NCBI RefSeq assembly: GCF_003086295.3
Contig: NC_092051.1
Location: forward strand, 78,562,445 to 78,626,444
DNA: 64,000 bases
From: Arachis hypogaea
Lineage: Eukaryota > Streptophyta > Magnoliopsida > Fabales > Fabaceae
Direction of reading: 5' to 3'
The notes beneath the pieces were generated by a model that worked only from the letters and a program-made list of their open reading frames with translations, ran no database searches and was not told the DNA's origin. This document shows positions 33,872 to 45,785 of the stretch, piece by piece (position 1 is the first letter of the stretch; every line of letters begins with the position of its first letter). Both the position numbers and the translations under genes were made by a program.

Positions 33872-34819
33872 CTCTGCTAGCCCAAAACAAGGTGATCACA
33901 GCCTAACTAGCAGCTCGAACTAAGTAAATGGAGAAGAATCAAGTCTCAGCTATCCATGCTCAAGCACCTATGCAAGAAGAAGATAACCCAGAAGTTGAAT
34001 GTGAATAGGAGCAAGCCAATTATGTGAATAATTCATCTAGGCAACCATATGACCCTAATGCTAAAACCTACAACTCAGGTTGGAAGAACCACACAAATTT
34101 TGGGTGGGAAAACCAACAAAACCATACCCAAGACCACAAACCATACCACTCTAACCAATACAACAACTACAACCCCAACCATCAATCAAGCAATAATATA
34201 CCTTACCACAATTAACATAATGTACCCTACCACTCCAACCAACAACCATAGAACAACCATTCTCAAAATGCATCATCCCAACCCCACAACCAAGTGACAA
34301 TAGTGGCAATTTTACAAGATTGGAAGCCATGATGGCACAGTTAGCAGGGAATATTGCTACTATTGCAGAGAGACAATTGCAAGTTAAAAAAAGATAGATT
34401 CAATTCAAGAGGAGGCCAGATCCAACGTAAGGAACCAAGGGGTAGCAATTTCAAAACTGGAATCACGACTAGGGAACTTGTCCAAATAGATACCAATGCC
34501 TACAAATACGTTTCCCAATGATACCATGGCCAACCCAAGAGGAGATTGCAAGGGCATCACACTAAGAAGTGGGAAGGTGGTGAATGAGGCATCCTCAAGT
34601 CACAACTTGCAAGAAGAAGAGGCTGCAAATGACTCAGAAACCAAGAAGAAAGAAGAGACACCTGATCTAGCTCCACCAAAGCAAGTCTTAAAGCCTTATA
34701 TACCAAAAGCACCCTACCCACAAAGGCTGAGAAAAGATTTGAAGGACAGCCAGTTTTCTAAGTTCATGGATATCTTTAAGAGGCTCCAAATTAACATACA
34801 TTTTGCTGAGGCATTATAG
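33872..34819 (+). pseudogene. gag: Gag C-terminal part
   Basis: Matches 14140-14633 up to about 34366, including two shared stops, then continues where that copy breaks off. The readable frame 34496-34819 has CKGITLRSGKVVNEAS and KPYIPKAPYPQRL, the conserved link to protease. TAG at 34817-34819 stops it; similarity continues beyond. Confidence 0.82.
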
Positions 34820-35501
34820 CAAATGCCCCTCTATGCCAAGTTCCTAAAGGAGCTTATGACCAAGAAAAGAAACTGGGGAGAAAAGGAAACTTTGGTGCTT
34901 ATGGAGGAATGTAGTGCCATCATACAAAAGAAGCTTCCCCAAAAGATGAAAGACCTTGGGAGCTTTCAAATCCCCTGATATTAGCATTGAGAAAGCATTG
35001 TATGATCTGAGAGCTAGCATCAACCTTATGTCCTTAGCCATGATGAAAAGAATGAAAATTGAAGAGGCCAAACCAACAAGAATGGCACATCAACTAGCTG
35101 ATAGGACATTCAAGTTTCCCCATAGAGTGGTAGAGGATTTATTGCTTAAGGTTGGAGAGTTCATCTTCCCAGCTGATTTTGTAGTACTTGATATGGAAGA
35201 AGAGGCTAATGCATCAATCATACTAGGGAGGCCATTCTTAGCAATAGCTGGGGCAATAATTGATGTGCAAAAGGGAGAGTTAGTCCTAAGGCTGCATGAA
35301 GAAAAGATGGTGTTCAATATTTTCACTGTAATGAGTTACCCAAAGGAGTCTATTAGAGAATGTATGATGGTGGACACAATGGAGAAGATGGTTCAAGGAG
35401 TCCTAGAAGAAGACAAACTTGAAGAGGCAATGGAACAAGAGCAACAAACATCATGTGGTGAGCTACCACAAGAAAACATGGAAGGCTCTCAATCATGCTA
35501 G
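34820..35501 (+). pseudogene. pro: Aspartic protease, active site altered
   Basis: MPLYAKFLKELMTKKRNW precedes a break near 34976, then SIEKALYDLRASINLMSL. The usual DLGA reads DLRA, so the Gly after the catalytic Asp triplet is Arg. IILGRPFLAIAG follows. Frame 34956-35501 is open, ending at TAG. Both the break and the Gly-to-Arg change argue against activity. Confidence 0.85.
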
Positions 35502-36376
35502 ACAAGGTAAGCAAGAAGGAAGTGGAAGCACCAAAGTTGGAATTGAAGACCCTGCCCCAAAGCTTGAAGTATGCTTACTTGGGGAGCAATGACATATATC
35601 CAGTAATCATCAACTCAAGCTTGAGTGAAGAACAAGAAGAGGAGCTCATCAATGTGTTGAGGCAATACAAGGATTCCATAGGGTGGACACTTTCAGACTT
35701 ATAGGGGATTAGCCCTTCTATGTGCATTCATAAAATCCTTCTTGAGGAGGATTCCAGGCCCTCAAGACAGCCACAAAGAAGGTTGAATCCATCAATGAAG
35801 GAGGTGGTACAAAAAGAAGTGCTGAAGTTATGGCAAGCAAGAGTGATTTATCCCATCTAAGATAGCCCTTGGGTGAGCCCTGTTCAGGTAGTTCCCAAGA
35901 AAGGAAGAATCACAGTTGTGCCAAGTGAAAGAAATAAGTTGATACCAACAAGAACAGTGACTAGATGGCGCATGTGTATAGACTACAGAAAGCTCAATGA
36001 AGCCACAAGGAAGGACCATTTTCCTTTACCATTCATGCATCAAATGTTGGAAAGGCTTGCTGGACATGAGTACTACTGTTTCTTGGATGGATACTCAGGC
36101 TACAACCAGATTGTAGTGGATCCTAAAGACCAAGAGAAGACTTCTTTCACTTGCCCTTATGGTGTTTTTGCATATAGACGCAAGCCCTTTGGTTTGTGCA
36201 ATGCACCTACCACATTCCAAAAGTGCATGCTGTCCATTTTTTCTGTTATGATTGAGAGGTTTATTGAGGTATTCATGGATGATTTTTCAGTGTTTGGTGA
36301 CTCTTTTCCTAATTGCTTACACCATCTTGCCTTGGTGCTCAAGAGATGCCAAGAGACTAACCTAGTTTTGAACTAG
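35502..36376 (+). pseudogene. pol: Reverse transcriptase
   Basis: LKYAYLGSNDIYPVIINSSL, stop at 35702-35704, then ISPSMCIHKILLEE, another stop near 35859, then VSPVQVVPKKGRITVV, CIDYRKLNEATRKDHFPLPF, FLDGYSGYNQI, FTCPYGVFAYRRKPFGLCNA and the catalytic FMDDFSVF. TAG at 36374-36376 (Trp in relatives) plus a nearby frameshift end this block. Confidence 0.88.
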
Positions 36377-36390
36377 GAAAATGCCATTTT

Positions 36391-37458
36391 ATGGTCATCG
36401 AAGGGGTAGTCCTTGGCCACAAAATCTCTAAGAAAGGCATAGAGGTAGATAGAGCCAAGGTGGAAGTGATTGAAAAATTACCCCCACCTTGCAATGTCAA
36501 AACAATTAGGAGTTTCTTAGGACATGCTGAGTTCTATAGAAGGTTCATTAGAGACTTTAAAAAAATTGCCAAACCTTTAAGTAACTTGCTTGTCTCTAAT
36601 GTGCCATTCATATTTGATAGAGAATGTATGCAAGCTTTTAATGAGCATAAAAGCAAGCTCTCCTCTGCACCTATTATAGCACCACCTAGTTGGGACTTAC
36701 CTTTTGAATTGATGTGTGATGCATCCGATTTTGCTATTGGTGCTGTTTTAGGACAAAGGAGAGATAAGCTAGTGCATGTCATCTATTCTGCTAGCAAGGT
36801 TCTTAATGAAGCCCAAAGGAACTACACCACCATAGAAAAAGAACTCCTTGCTATAGTTTATGCATTTGATAAATTTAGATCTTACCTCATTGGTTCTAAA
36901 GTCATTGTATTTACTGACCATGCAACACTCAAATACTTGTTAACCAAACAAGAATCCAAACCCAGATTGATAAGATGGATCTTGTTACTCCAAGAATTCA
37001 ACATTGAAATCAAGGATAGAAGTGGAGCAGAGAACAAAGTGGCTGACCACCTATCAAGGATACCACATGAAGATGATAAAGTACATAGCTCAGGAGTAAA
37101 TGAAAGCTTCCTGGATGAGCAATTGATGATGATTCAAGAGGCTCTATGGTTCGTAGACATAGGCAACTTCAAGGCCATTGCAGAGCTACCATCCAACATC
37201 AACAAGCACTTGAGAAGGAAGCTCATCAATGATGCCAAGTATTACATTTGGGATGAGCTTTACCTCTTCAAGAAGTTTGCTAATGGGATTCTAAGAAGAT
37301 GCATCTCTCATGAGGAAGGAAAAGAGGTCCTTTGGCATTGTCATGGATCTATCTTTGGAGGACATTTTAGTGGAGAAAGGACTGCAGCCAAAGTATTGCA
37401 GTGTGGATTCTTTTGGCCTACTATATTCAAGGATGCAAAGGAGTTTGTGACAAGGTGA
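36391..37458 (+). pseudogene. pol: RT C-terminus, RNase H and integrase zinc region
   Basis: A 355-codon open block. [20 protein letters not shown], then RNase H with the catalytic Asp kept ([15 protein letters not shown]), [14 protein letters not shown] and [11 protein letters not shown]. The integrase zinc part [10 protein letters not shown] follows. TGA at 37456-37458 replaces the first zinc Cys region ([14 protein letters not shown]), so the CxxC is damaged. Confidence 0.88.
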
Positions 37459-38423
37459 AATAAGTGTCAAAGAGCTGGCAACCTACCCAAAAAGAATGAA
37501 ATGCCACAAAGATTCATTATGGAGTTAGAGTTATTTGATGTTTGGGGGATTGATTTAATGGGACTATTCCCATCTTCATACTCAAACAATTACATATTGG
37601 TGGCTGTGGACTATGTATCAAAATAGGTAGAGGCAATAGCTACATCAACAAATGAGAATAAAGTGGTGATTAATTTCTTGAGGAAGAACATATTTATCCG
37701 GTTTGGGGTTCTAAGAGCTCTTATAAGTGATGGGGGAACTCACTTTTGCAACAAGCAGCTTGAGACACTCCTTGTCAAATATGGTGTTAAGCACAAGGTA
37801 GCAACCCCATATAATCCACAGACTAATGGTCAAGCTGAAATTTCAAATAGAGAACCCAAGAGAATCCTTGAGAAGACTGTTGGGAACTCAAGAAAAGATT
37901 AGTCCAAGAAGCTAGATGATGCATTGTGGGCTTATAGAATAGCCTTTAAGACACCTATTGGCACGTCTCCATACCAATTGGTGTTTGGAAAGGCTTGTCA
38001 TCTAACAGTAGAGCTTGAGCATATAGCATTTTGGGCTCTAAAGATGTTGAACTTTGACAATCAAACTGCTGGGGAAAGAAGATTGCTGCAGCTCAATGAG
38101 CTAGAAGAATTCAGATCTCAAGCCTATGAAAATGCCAAGATTTACAAGGAGAAAACAAAGAAATGGCATGATCAAAAGCTGGCAAAAGATAGTTTGTAGA
38201 AGATTAGAAGGTGCTATTGTACAACTCAAGGCTCAAGTTTTTCCCAGGGAAGCTGAAATCAAGATGGTCTAGACCCTTCACAATTATCAAGGCCTCCCCT
38301 TATGGTCAGGTGGAGCTCATGGATGAGAAAACTCAGAGGACTTTCACTGTCAATGGCCACAGACTTAAGCACTACTTGGGAGACTCACTAGAGGAGCAAA
38401 GAGTGAACTATAATCTCAGCTGA
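37459..38423 (+). pseudogene. int: Integrase core and C-terminus
   Basis: DDE residues are visible: [33 protein letters not shown]. Stops at about 37624-37626 and 37900-37902 (both at Trp positions of the related copy) and near 38197-38199, with a frameshift before [18 protein letters not shown]. Ends at TGA 38421-38423 (RVNYNLS). Confidence 0.87.
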
Positions 38424-39867
38424 AGAAGGAAGAATCATCAAGCTAGTGACGTTAAAAAAGCGGTAGTTGGGAGGCACCCCAACACTCATATCCTTTCAAT
38501 TTCAAGCTTTCTAGAGTAGCTTATGTTTAGTCACTTTGGTTGATTGTTTTTTAGTTTCAGTTGTTAGTTATTTAGTTGATAGTTTTTTAAACTTTAAAAT
38601 TTTTTCTAGTTGCTGGAACTGCAACCTTGCATGCTACATTATGTGATGATGTTAATTGGGTTGAGAAGTTGGCTAAAGAACTAAGTTTGGTGTGGCCACC
38701 AACCCACTTAATTTTTGGACTTACAACAATTTGTTTAATTTCAAGAGTAAGCCAAAAATCTAAGTTTGGTGTGGCTACCATCATGAGCAACTCAGTTGTG
38801 CGTCCACATTAAACCCACTAATTTGGACACCCCAGCATAAGAAGGAGCCTCCAAAAAGGAGGATGGTGATGAGTCATCCAAGAAGAAGGGTAAGGAGCCT
38901 ATGCATTGGAGCTGCACCATAATGAGCAAAGGTTGTTGAGTCCTATGGTTGAAATCTATTTTCTAATTTGCTGCTTAAGTAGTTTATTTTGATATGCTAG
39001 CTGTTGTTTTCTTTATAAGTCTCAAAGTCCTTCTATGAGTCCTTTGATTTCTAGTTTTTATTTTAAGAAAGAAAATGTCTTTTGTTAAGTTTTCACTGCA
39101 TCAATAAAATTAATTTGTTCCCACAAAGAGTTCATGATGAGTTGTTGCAAAATAAGAATAAGAGACTAAGACCCAAGTGAGATGGATTCAAAATAAGATA
39201 TGAGAAACAAGTATAAAACCATGAATTGAAGTTTGGAAGTGAGTAATTCATAATGAAACAAGTAGACCTAGAGGACATAACAAGTAGATGCTGAGGATGA
39301 CCCTTGAACATCAATAGAACCAAGAAGTAGTAAGCAAGACCCAAGGCTCTGAGCATCAACTACTAGGATAAAAGAAAGAAACAAATAGCTCAAAGAGCCA
39401 AGATCCTAATAGATGCTTGTGGTGAAGATGTGTTAAGAAGAGAGACCTGAGCAACTAGATTCTTAGGGGTGTTTCAACACCTAGTACCCTAAAACCAACT
39501 AGTTTGGGAGTGCTAATTGAAAGCTTAACCTAAAGGGTCGTCTTGAGACAAAACACTTAGAGTCGTGGTCAATCAAAGAAACAAAAGAAGAATGAAAAGA
39601 AAGAGAGCAATCAAAAGGAAAATAACAAATCTTACTACTTCAAGGTGACAATCAATAGAAAAGGCTCTAAAAGAAAGCACTTAAAAGGGTCCTCAAAGGT
39701 TTGAGAATTCATTGTGATATGAAAGCAATAACAAAGTTCATGCATGATTTGATACTTAGCCTCTATCTTTAATTGTGAATACATTCTTTTAAGGGTCAAG
39801 TCTTAATCAAATTAGAACAATTCACATTGATTTGCTTGGGAACAAGCAAAATTTAAATTTGTTGTTG
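38424..39867 (+). other. 3' non-coding tract
   Basis: No credible ORF. AAGTTTGGTGTGG at about 38682 and 38762, both followed by CCACC or CTACC. The segment 39472-39560 matches 10689-10790. CTCTGAGCATCAA at about 39350 recurs at 56580. A degenerate form, AAATTTGTTGTTG, directly precedes the LTR start at 39868. Confidence 0.75.
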
Positions 39868-40035
39868 TGATGACTTACATCATCTACATCTTTCTCTTAT
39901 CTAAAAGGATCATAGAATTGGTAAAATCACATTCAAGTGATGCAATTATATAAACTATATGATGAATTTATGGGATATTTCTTTGAAACTATATGAAAAC
40001 GATGCCAAAAAGTGTATAAATTATCCGCTCATCAG
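39868..40035 (+). repeat. 3' LTR stub plus a FIDEL-like LTR end
   Basis: TGATGACTTACATC at 39868 follows the expected pre-LTR sequence, so this is the start of the host's 3' LTR. From about 39998 to 40035 the sequence (GATGCCAAAAAGTG, TATAAATTATCCGCTCATCA) matches the right-hand end of the FIDEL-like LTR (compare 14107-14139). What follows, GTGCACGG, is unrelated to the host element. Confidence 0.65.
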
Positions 40036-41346
40036 TGCACGGAGGAACGTGCAATGCTTATGTGTGGGAGAGGATTCGTCATTTTTGGGACGTAAATTCT
40101 CTTTTCCGAATACTTTGCACTTTATTTTTGCTTTCTTTTATTATGTTTCTTGTAGATATTTGTTAGTATTTTTTTTTCTACTACTCCATCTTTACTTTAG
40201 TTAATATATATATTGCATTTGCATTTTTTTCATGCTATATATTTTATAGATAGAAGTTGTGATTGGATGTTGTGAATAGTATAGCACCTAGTTCAATTTT
40301 GGTCCTAATTGCTCATAATGGTTTTTTTTGCATGTTGAAAATTAGGAAGAGAACTAGGAAATTTTGAAAATTGCATTCATCACAACATACATACATATAT
40401 ATAGGAAATAATTTTGGTGAAAAAAAAGAAAAATTTCCAAGAATTTTGTTTTTTTTTTTAGGGCGTTCTATTGAATTGATTTGGAAAATTGTTTTTTAAA
40501 CTTACTTAGAATGATTTTTATGGAACATAGAAGAGAGATAGAACAAAATACCTTGTAAATTTTTGAGCTTATATTGAGTGGTTACACATTCTAACCACAA
40601 TTTTTGTTCATTGTGTGCTATGCTCCTTCTATGATTGTGATTTTGGTTTTGCTTGATTCTTCTTTATTTCTAATAGTTGATGTTTGAATGCATTGAGCAT
40701 GATTGAGGCCATTTTTTAATTAAACTCACTCATCCATATAGCCTAACCCTTATATCTACTTTGTAAGCCAATTTTGAGCTTTTTAATCCCCTTTTTTCTA
40801 ATTGTAACCACATCAAACCCTTAAGCAAAAAATCAAGAGTTACCTTGAATTGCATCTTTGATTAGCTTAGGTTGAGGTTTGTGTGTGTCATTTAAGTGTG
40901 GGGGAAATTTTTGCGAAGCATTAGTTGAGAAAAAATTTATTTTGCATATTCATTGAAAATTTTGAAAAATGGGTGCACATTCATGTATCAATTTACTTTA
41001 ACCATGTGCATTTGTCATAGAAAAAGAAAAAAAAATAAATAGAAAAGAAAAAAAAGAAATGAAAAAAAAATAAGATGGGACAAAAGTTACCCCAAAGAAA
41101 AAGAGAAAAAAAAAATATATATATATAATAAGAAATGTATATGTGGATTTGGATGAAAAAAATGCGTGAATGTGTATAAAAAGAGAATGGAAAGTTAGGT
41201 TACATATTTTGGTTGATATAGGTTGAGTGAGATACTTAAACTAATCAAGGATTCAATCTTTTAGTCCACTTAGCCATATCTATCCTACCTTAACCCTAAC
41301 CCCATTACAACCATATGAAGTCCTCATGATAATTGCATTCATGTAA
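40036..41346 (+). other. Degenerate, A/T-rich repetitive tract
   Basis: No coding region found. Contains TTTAAGTGTGGGGGAAATT (40892-40910), a motif I associate with 3' tracts of other legume LTR elements, and A-rich low-complexity sequence (41020-41125). It continues after the pol-less element at 59083-59470, so both belonged to one older sequence, probably a decayed LTR element. Confidence 0.55.
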
Positions 41347-41739
41347 TGATGACATGTCACCATGTCATGTATTTCTATGCTTTTTCCTTTGTTTTCAATA
41401 GGTTTTATGCACTTTCTTGAGCTACAAGCAAGCCAATTAGGTAGATTTTCATGCTTCCTTTGATTTAATCAACCATGTATGAATTCATGCTATTTCATGA
41501 GGTTTTATGCTATAATTGTTGCATATTATGATAGAATGAATATCTCATGATTATGAGCATAGCTTTGATGTGTTTGGTTGATTAATGATAGGTGAAGAAA
41601 GCTTGGAGAAAGGTTGAAGCAAGAAGGAATAGCTAGGAGTAAAGAGGGGACAATGGAATAAGTGAAATTGAACCAGGAAGCAAAAAGCTGGACCTATAGT
41701 TAACCTCAAACTTTTGCACAAACTTTTGGGTGAAAAGTT

Positions 41740-42735
41740 AGCCCCAACGTTAACCCCTAACTTTGAGGCTAACGTTGGCACATGAAAATCCTCCCTGGGC
41801 ACCAAAAGTTTGCGTCAACGTTAGCCCCCTAACTTTGAGGCTAACGTTGGCATGAAGAAAACCTCCCTGGGCACCAAAAGTTTGTGCCAACGTTAGCCCC
41901 CTAACTTGGTGGCTAACGTTGGCACATGAAAATCACAAGAGGAGGAGCAAAAGTTTGCGCCAACGTTAGTCCCCTAACTTGGTGGCTAACGTTGGCGCCA
42001 CACACCACAAAGCATACAAGGGGTATACTTTCAACAAGAATAACTTGAGCTACAGAGCTACAAATGAGGTGATTCAAGAAGCATTGGAAAGTAGGAATCA
42101 AGAGCTTTCCAAGCATATATGGCACTGCATGGTGGACACTAAAATTGAGGGAGAAAACTGCCCCGCAATGTGCATAAATGAACATGGTGGCAACCTGCAG
42201 TGAGGCCAACTGATCTCTGCACCTTCAACGGAGTATAACTCGAGCTGTAGAGCTCCAAATAATGTTCTCCCAACGGCATTGGAAAGTAGACATCCAGGGC
42301 TTTCCAACAATGTATAATAGTATGGGGTGGACAATACGTTTGAGCCTCCAGAACTGGCGTTTTCGCCAACGTTTGAGGCAAACGTTACCTCAAACGCTGC
42401 ACAGCAAAGCCAGCGACCATGCCCTCTTCAAATGATCATAACTTGAGTTGTAGATGTCCAATTGAAGTGATTCCAAGTGGGTTAGAAAGCTGACATTCAG
42501 AGCTTTCCAACCATATATGATAGTCTATATTGGGCATAAAATTGGCAACATGACAAGAGGACAAAGTTGGCGCCATAAATGTGCATAAGGGAGGCCAACG
42601 TTGGAGCAAAAGTTAGACCCCTAACTTTTGCCCCAACGTGGATAGCAGCAAATTTTGTGGGCTGATATGAAAAGTTAGACCAAAAGTTAGACCCCTAACT
42701 TTTGCTCTAACTTTTGCACCAACTTTTGCAAACTC
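41740..42735. repeat. Inverted-repeat array in this LTR
   Basis: Four to five hairpins: CCAACGTTAGCC, spacer such as CCCTAACTTTGA or CCCTAACTTGGT, GGCTAACGTTGG (for example about 41816-41851, 41888-41923, 41961-41996), then AAAGTTAGAC/CTAACTTTTG pairs at 42610-42730. Related but not identical to the AACGTTAGTGACA hairpins of the Athila-type LTR. Repeated at about 57360-57625 and 58215-58345. Confidence 0.88.
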
Positions 42736-42922
42736 AACCCGGTTCAATTCGGTTCCTCTTCAAACTCCAAGAGCAATCAACCAAGGCCTTTATCAACCCA
42801 ATTCCATCATGAGCAAGGGCCCAAATGATCATCACTCAAAGGCACAAGAAATAGATAAAATAGGAATTTCATTTAATTGTAATTTGTTTTTAATTTCATT
42901 TTCATTTCCATTTTGTAAAGCC

Positions 42923-42930
42923 TATATAAG
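42923..42930 (+). promoter_or_regulatory. Probable LTR TATA box (TATATAAG)
   Basis: TATATAAG about 20 bp before a poly-G run. The same at 58549-58556 in the 3' LTR. Position in the LTR fits a Pol II promoter. Confidence 0.5.
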
Positions 42931-43488
42931 GCATCATTTTCATATTTGTGGGGGGGGGGGGGCTGGCTCTGCTAGAGCATGAGGAGCAGGGTAGAATAGA
43001 AAGTCCCCTTTGATACACTTTTCTGCAATTATTATTTTCTAATTTTGAATTCAGTTTTCTGAAATCTCAGTTTCTACAAGTCTCTGCTACACTTTTCTTT
43101 CCTGCAAGTCAAATTTCATCTAAGCTTTGATCTATTGCTCTCTTTAATTTCCAGCACCCTCTCCCCTTTACATTTCATGCAATTTACATTTCTTGCTATT
43201 TAAGTTTCTGCAATTTACATTTCTTGCTCTTTAAGCTTCTGCCCATTTACATTCTGCAACTTTAATTTCCCTGCAATTTTTACCTTCTGTTGCTCAACTT
43301 CACACAATTCACTCAATATTAGCTTGACTAAACTAATCACCCACTAAAGTTGCTTGATCCATCAATCCCTGTGGGATCGACCTCACTCCCGTGAGTTTTT
43401 ATTACTTGATACGACCCGGTACACTTGCCGGTTAGATTTGTGTGTTTTGGGGGAAATTTATTTTTCACCAAAATATTCATCAAGTTTT

Positions 43489-43506
43489 TGGCGCCGTTGC
43501 CGGGGA
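43489..43506 (+). other. Primer binding site, tRNA-Asp type
   Basis: TGGCGCCGTTGCCGGGGA, six bases after the LTR end; same as 3728-3745. Confidence 0.85.
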
Positions 43507-43682
43507 TTGATTAGATCAACAATGATTAAGTGGGTGAGAAGTCTAGATTAAGCATTTTCTTTATTTTTGTTTTCTGTTTCAAAGTGAAACCAAGGTGTTT
43601 GAGTTTTTGCCTCACTAAGAAATTCTCATCTCTGATATGAGTAATTTCAATTTTCATTGGTTGTGTGTTTTACAAAATTCAG

Positions 43683-44278
43683 ATGGAGTTCAACTCATCT
43701 TATGATCAAACAAATTTTATGGGATATTACCCATCATCACCAATCTCTAATGGTGGCTGGGAATATCACCAAGAGAATACACATTCTGAGCACTCCAATT
43801 CATGGAGATTTGCTTCAGAACCACAAGATGAGAAAGAAAATCATATGGGATATTTCCCTCCACCACAAAATGATGCAAGTCATGATTCTAATGGTGGCTG
43901 GGAAGGGAATTCTAGTGCTCCATATGATAATCATCCAAAGATATCATCACTTGATCATACTTCAACCGAAAGCCCCTTTCAAAACTCATCACCCACACAA
44001 ACTTCCATGAACCACTCAAAGCTTTCAGAGCTTGAGTCCAAGATTGAAAAATATGCGAAAGAAGCACAAATATTCGAGAAAAGGCAAGAAGCTTTATTCA
44101 AAAATATGAATGGAGAAATAGAGAAAATAAGGAGGAGCTTTGAACCACTGAGCAAGAAAAATGAAGGCCAATTGATGGATATGATGGAGAAAGTGGAAGA
44201 GCAAGATAAGGAGGCCACTGCATCAAGTGAACTTTCAATGAAGAATGAGGTGGTTGAACCTGAAACTGCACTTGAGAT
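43683..44278 (+). CDS. Unrecognised ORF of the pol-less element, first part
   Basis: I do not recognise the protein. Open from ATG 43665; ATG 43683 (MEFNSSYDQTNF) is the likelier start because the upstream codons look like leader. Asn/Gly/Ser-rich N-terminus with a repeated unit, SNGGWEYHQENT and SNGGWEGNSSAP, each preceded by an MGYYPS or MGYFPP box. Then a long charged coiled coil (LSELESKIEKYAKEAQIF, EALFKNMNGEIEKIRRS, MMEKVEEQDKEA). No zinc knuckle, no Retrotrans_gag motif and no enzyme motif. It is cut after 44278 by the Sirevirus. A structural or gag-like role is possible but unproven. Confidence 0.7.
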
Positions 44279-45785
44279 TGTAGAACCTATGCACAATTAC
44301 TCAAGAGGGGGGGTGACTTGAGTATTGCAACAACAATGAATCTTTTTGCGAAAGTTAAAGACAATATACAAAAGTGTTATTGTACTAGTATTTTTCCAAG
44401 AGCTTAACTCAATTGCTAAGCATTTATAAGGAGCTTTTACTTTCCAACAGACACCAACTCAAATAAATTGATCAAGCTTTTCACCAATCGGACTTAAGCT
44501 ATTCCTTAAGTACTTACGAAGCTACTTTTCGATCACAATTTATTTGCTCAAAGGTAAAAGACAATAATATTGAAGAGATGAGTTTGGAGAGATGCAAACG
44601 CTATTTAGAGTGGTTCGGCACAATCCTTGTCCTACGTCCACTTTCTTTCTCAATCGCTATTGAGAAGTTCCACTATTGCCAAGCTTCAAGGTGCTCGCGC
44701 AAAACCTTTTACAATCCGAGTCCTTAGTTTCTAACACCTCACGGTATATGATCACCACTCGTATACTAACCCACTCCACTTAAAGATACCTTCTCTAAGT
44801 TTTGCCTTGAGTACTTAGTATACTTCTTTGGTATCCTCACCGACTATAGTGTTTATAACTCTTGACTCAACCTTGGAGATCACACTCCAATTTACAAAGT
44901 GTACAAGAAAACAATTCTCAAAGAATTGTTGAGACGAAATGAGTACTCTCTAGAAGAGTGTATGATTACAAGTTTAGCACTATTGAACCAATTGATATTG
45001 CTCTCTCAAATTGTGTATTATAACACCTTAAAAAAATGTGTAGAATGAAAGAATATGAACAAGATAGTTTGCAGATACTCAAGTATTTGAAATAAGGCTT
45101 CAATCCATCTATTTATAGACTCCCCAAACCTTAGAAACGTTGGGGAGTTAATGGGATGGAGCCTTTTTGTCAAAACTAGCCGTTTTTTTATGTTTTTGAA
45201 TCATTTGCATCGATGCATAACACTTTGCATCGATGCAAATGTGTCTTTGAAGCTGAAATTTGAATTTTCAGCTAGGTTGCATCGATGCAAACATCTTTGC
45301 ATCGATGCAACAAGTCGTCACATGCTTTGCATCGATGCAAGATGAGTGTGCATCGATGCAAACCTTAAAGAATGGCTTAAAATCACTTCAAAATACTTAG
45401 GATTGATCTCAAACTTGTTGGAGTCAATTTCTATGCTTTTGTACCTTTGAAAACAAGTTTTTAAACCATTTGGCTAGCATCGAATTGCAAGATGTGCATC
45501 AAAACATTTTGTGAGTGTGTGTTGAGAGATTTAGCAATTGGTTCTTAACAAGAAGTTACCTAAGTCCTAAGACACTATACTTGTCTTCAAATGTTGTGGA
45601 CTTGAGTTTGTTGTTGTTGTTGTGTTGCTTTCAACTCTTCATTCCTCAACGTTGAATGTTGGTTGATCTTTCAACATGCTTGTTCATTCAAGTTGTTTGT
45701 TGGTTTGTCTTTCATGTCATTTGTTGGTTTGTCATTCATCAAAACCTACGAATACAAACTTCGCATACAAGCAACATGATTTACA
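44279..45785 (-). repeat. 3' LTR of the Sirevirus-type element
   Basis: 1,507 bp. Carries six copies of TGCATCGATGCA (45206-45360), against four in the other LTR; the 5' LTR lacks about 70 bp lying between two of these copies. Minus-strand TATAAATA at 45117-45110. Confidence 0.92.
45206..45360. repeat. TTGCATCGATGCAA palindrome cluster
   Basis: Six copies of the perfect palindrome TGCATCGATGCA, four of them extended to TTGCATCGATGCAA. Four copies at 54121-54204 in the other LTR, four more (one mutated) at 47893-47984 between pol and the third ORF. Multiple palindromes in the LTR are a known Sirevirus trait; this particular sequence I have not seen described. Confidence 0.92.

Larger units (their letters stand above)
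33872..39992 (+). mobile_element. Athila-type element, right part (copy 2), decayed
   Basis: Begins in gag at the CTCTG site and runs through protease, RT, RNase H, integrase, a 3' tract and the start of a 3' LTR (39868). It is the same family as 1-549/14140-14633 and a relative of 1363-13415. It has many nonsense codons and frameshifts, more than any other copy here, so it is probably the oldest Athila-type copy in the window. Confidence 0.88.
41347..43482 (+). repeat. 5' LTR of the pol-less element
   Basis: 2,136 bp. It has inverted repeats on CCAACGTTAGCC (41740-42010) and a further cluster on AAAAGTTAG/CTAACTTTT (42590-42735), TATATAAG at 42923-42930, a run of 13 G at 42950-42962, then pyrimidine-rich words ending with GGGATCGACCTCACTCCC before the 3' end. 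Short frames inside it recur in the 3' LTR and are not genes. Confidence 0.9.
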
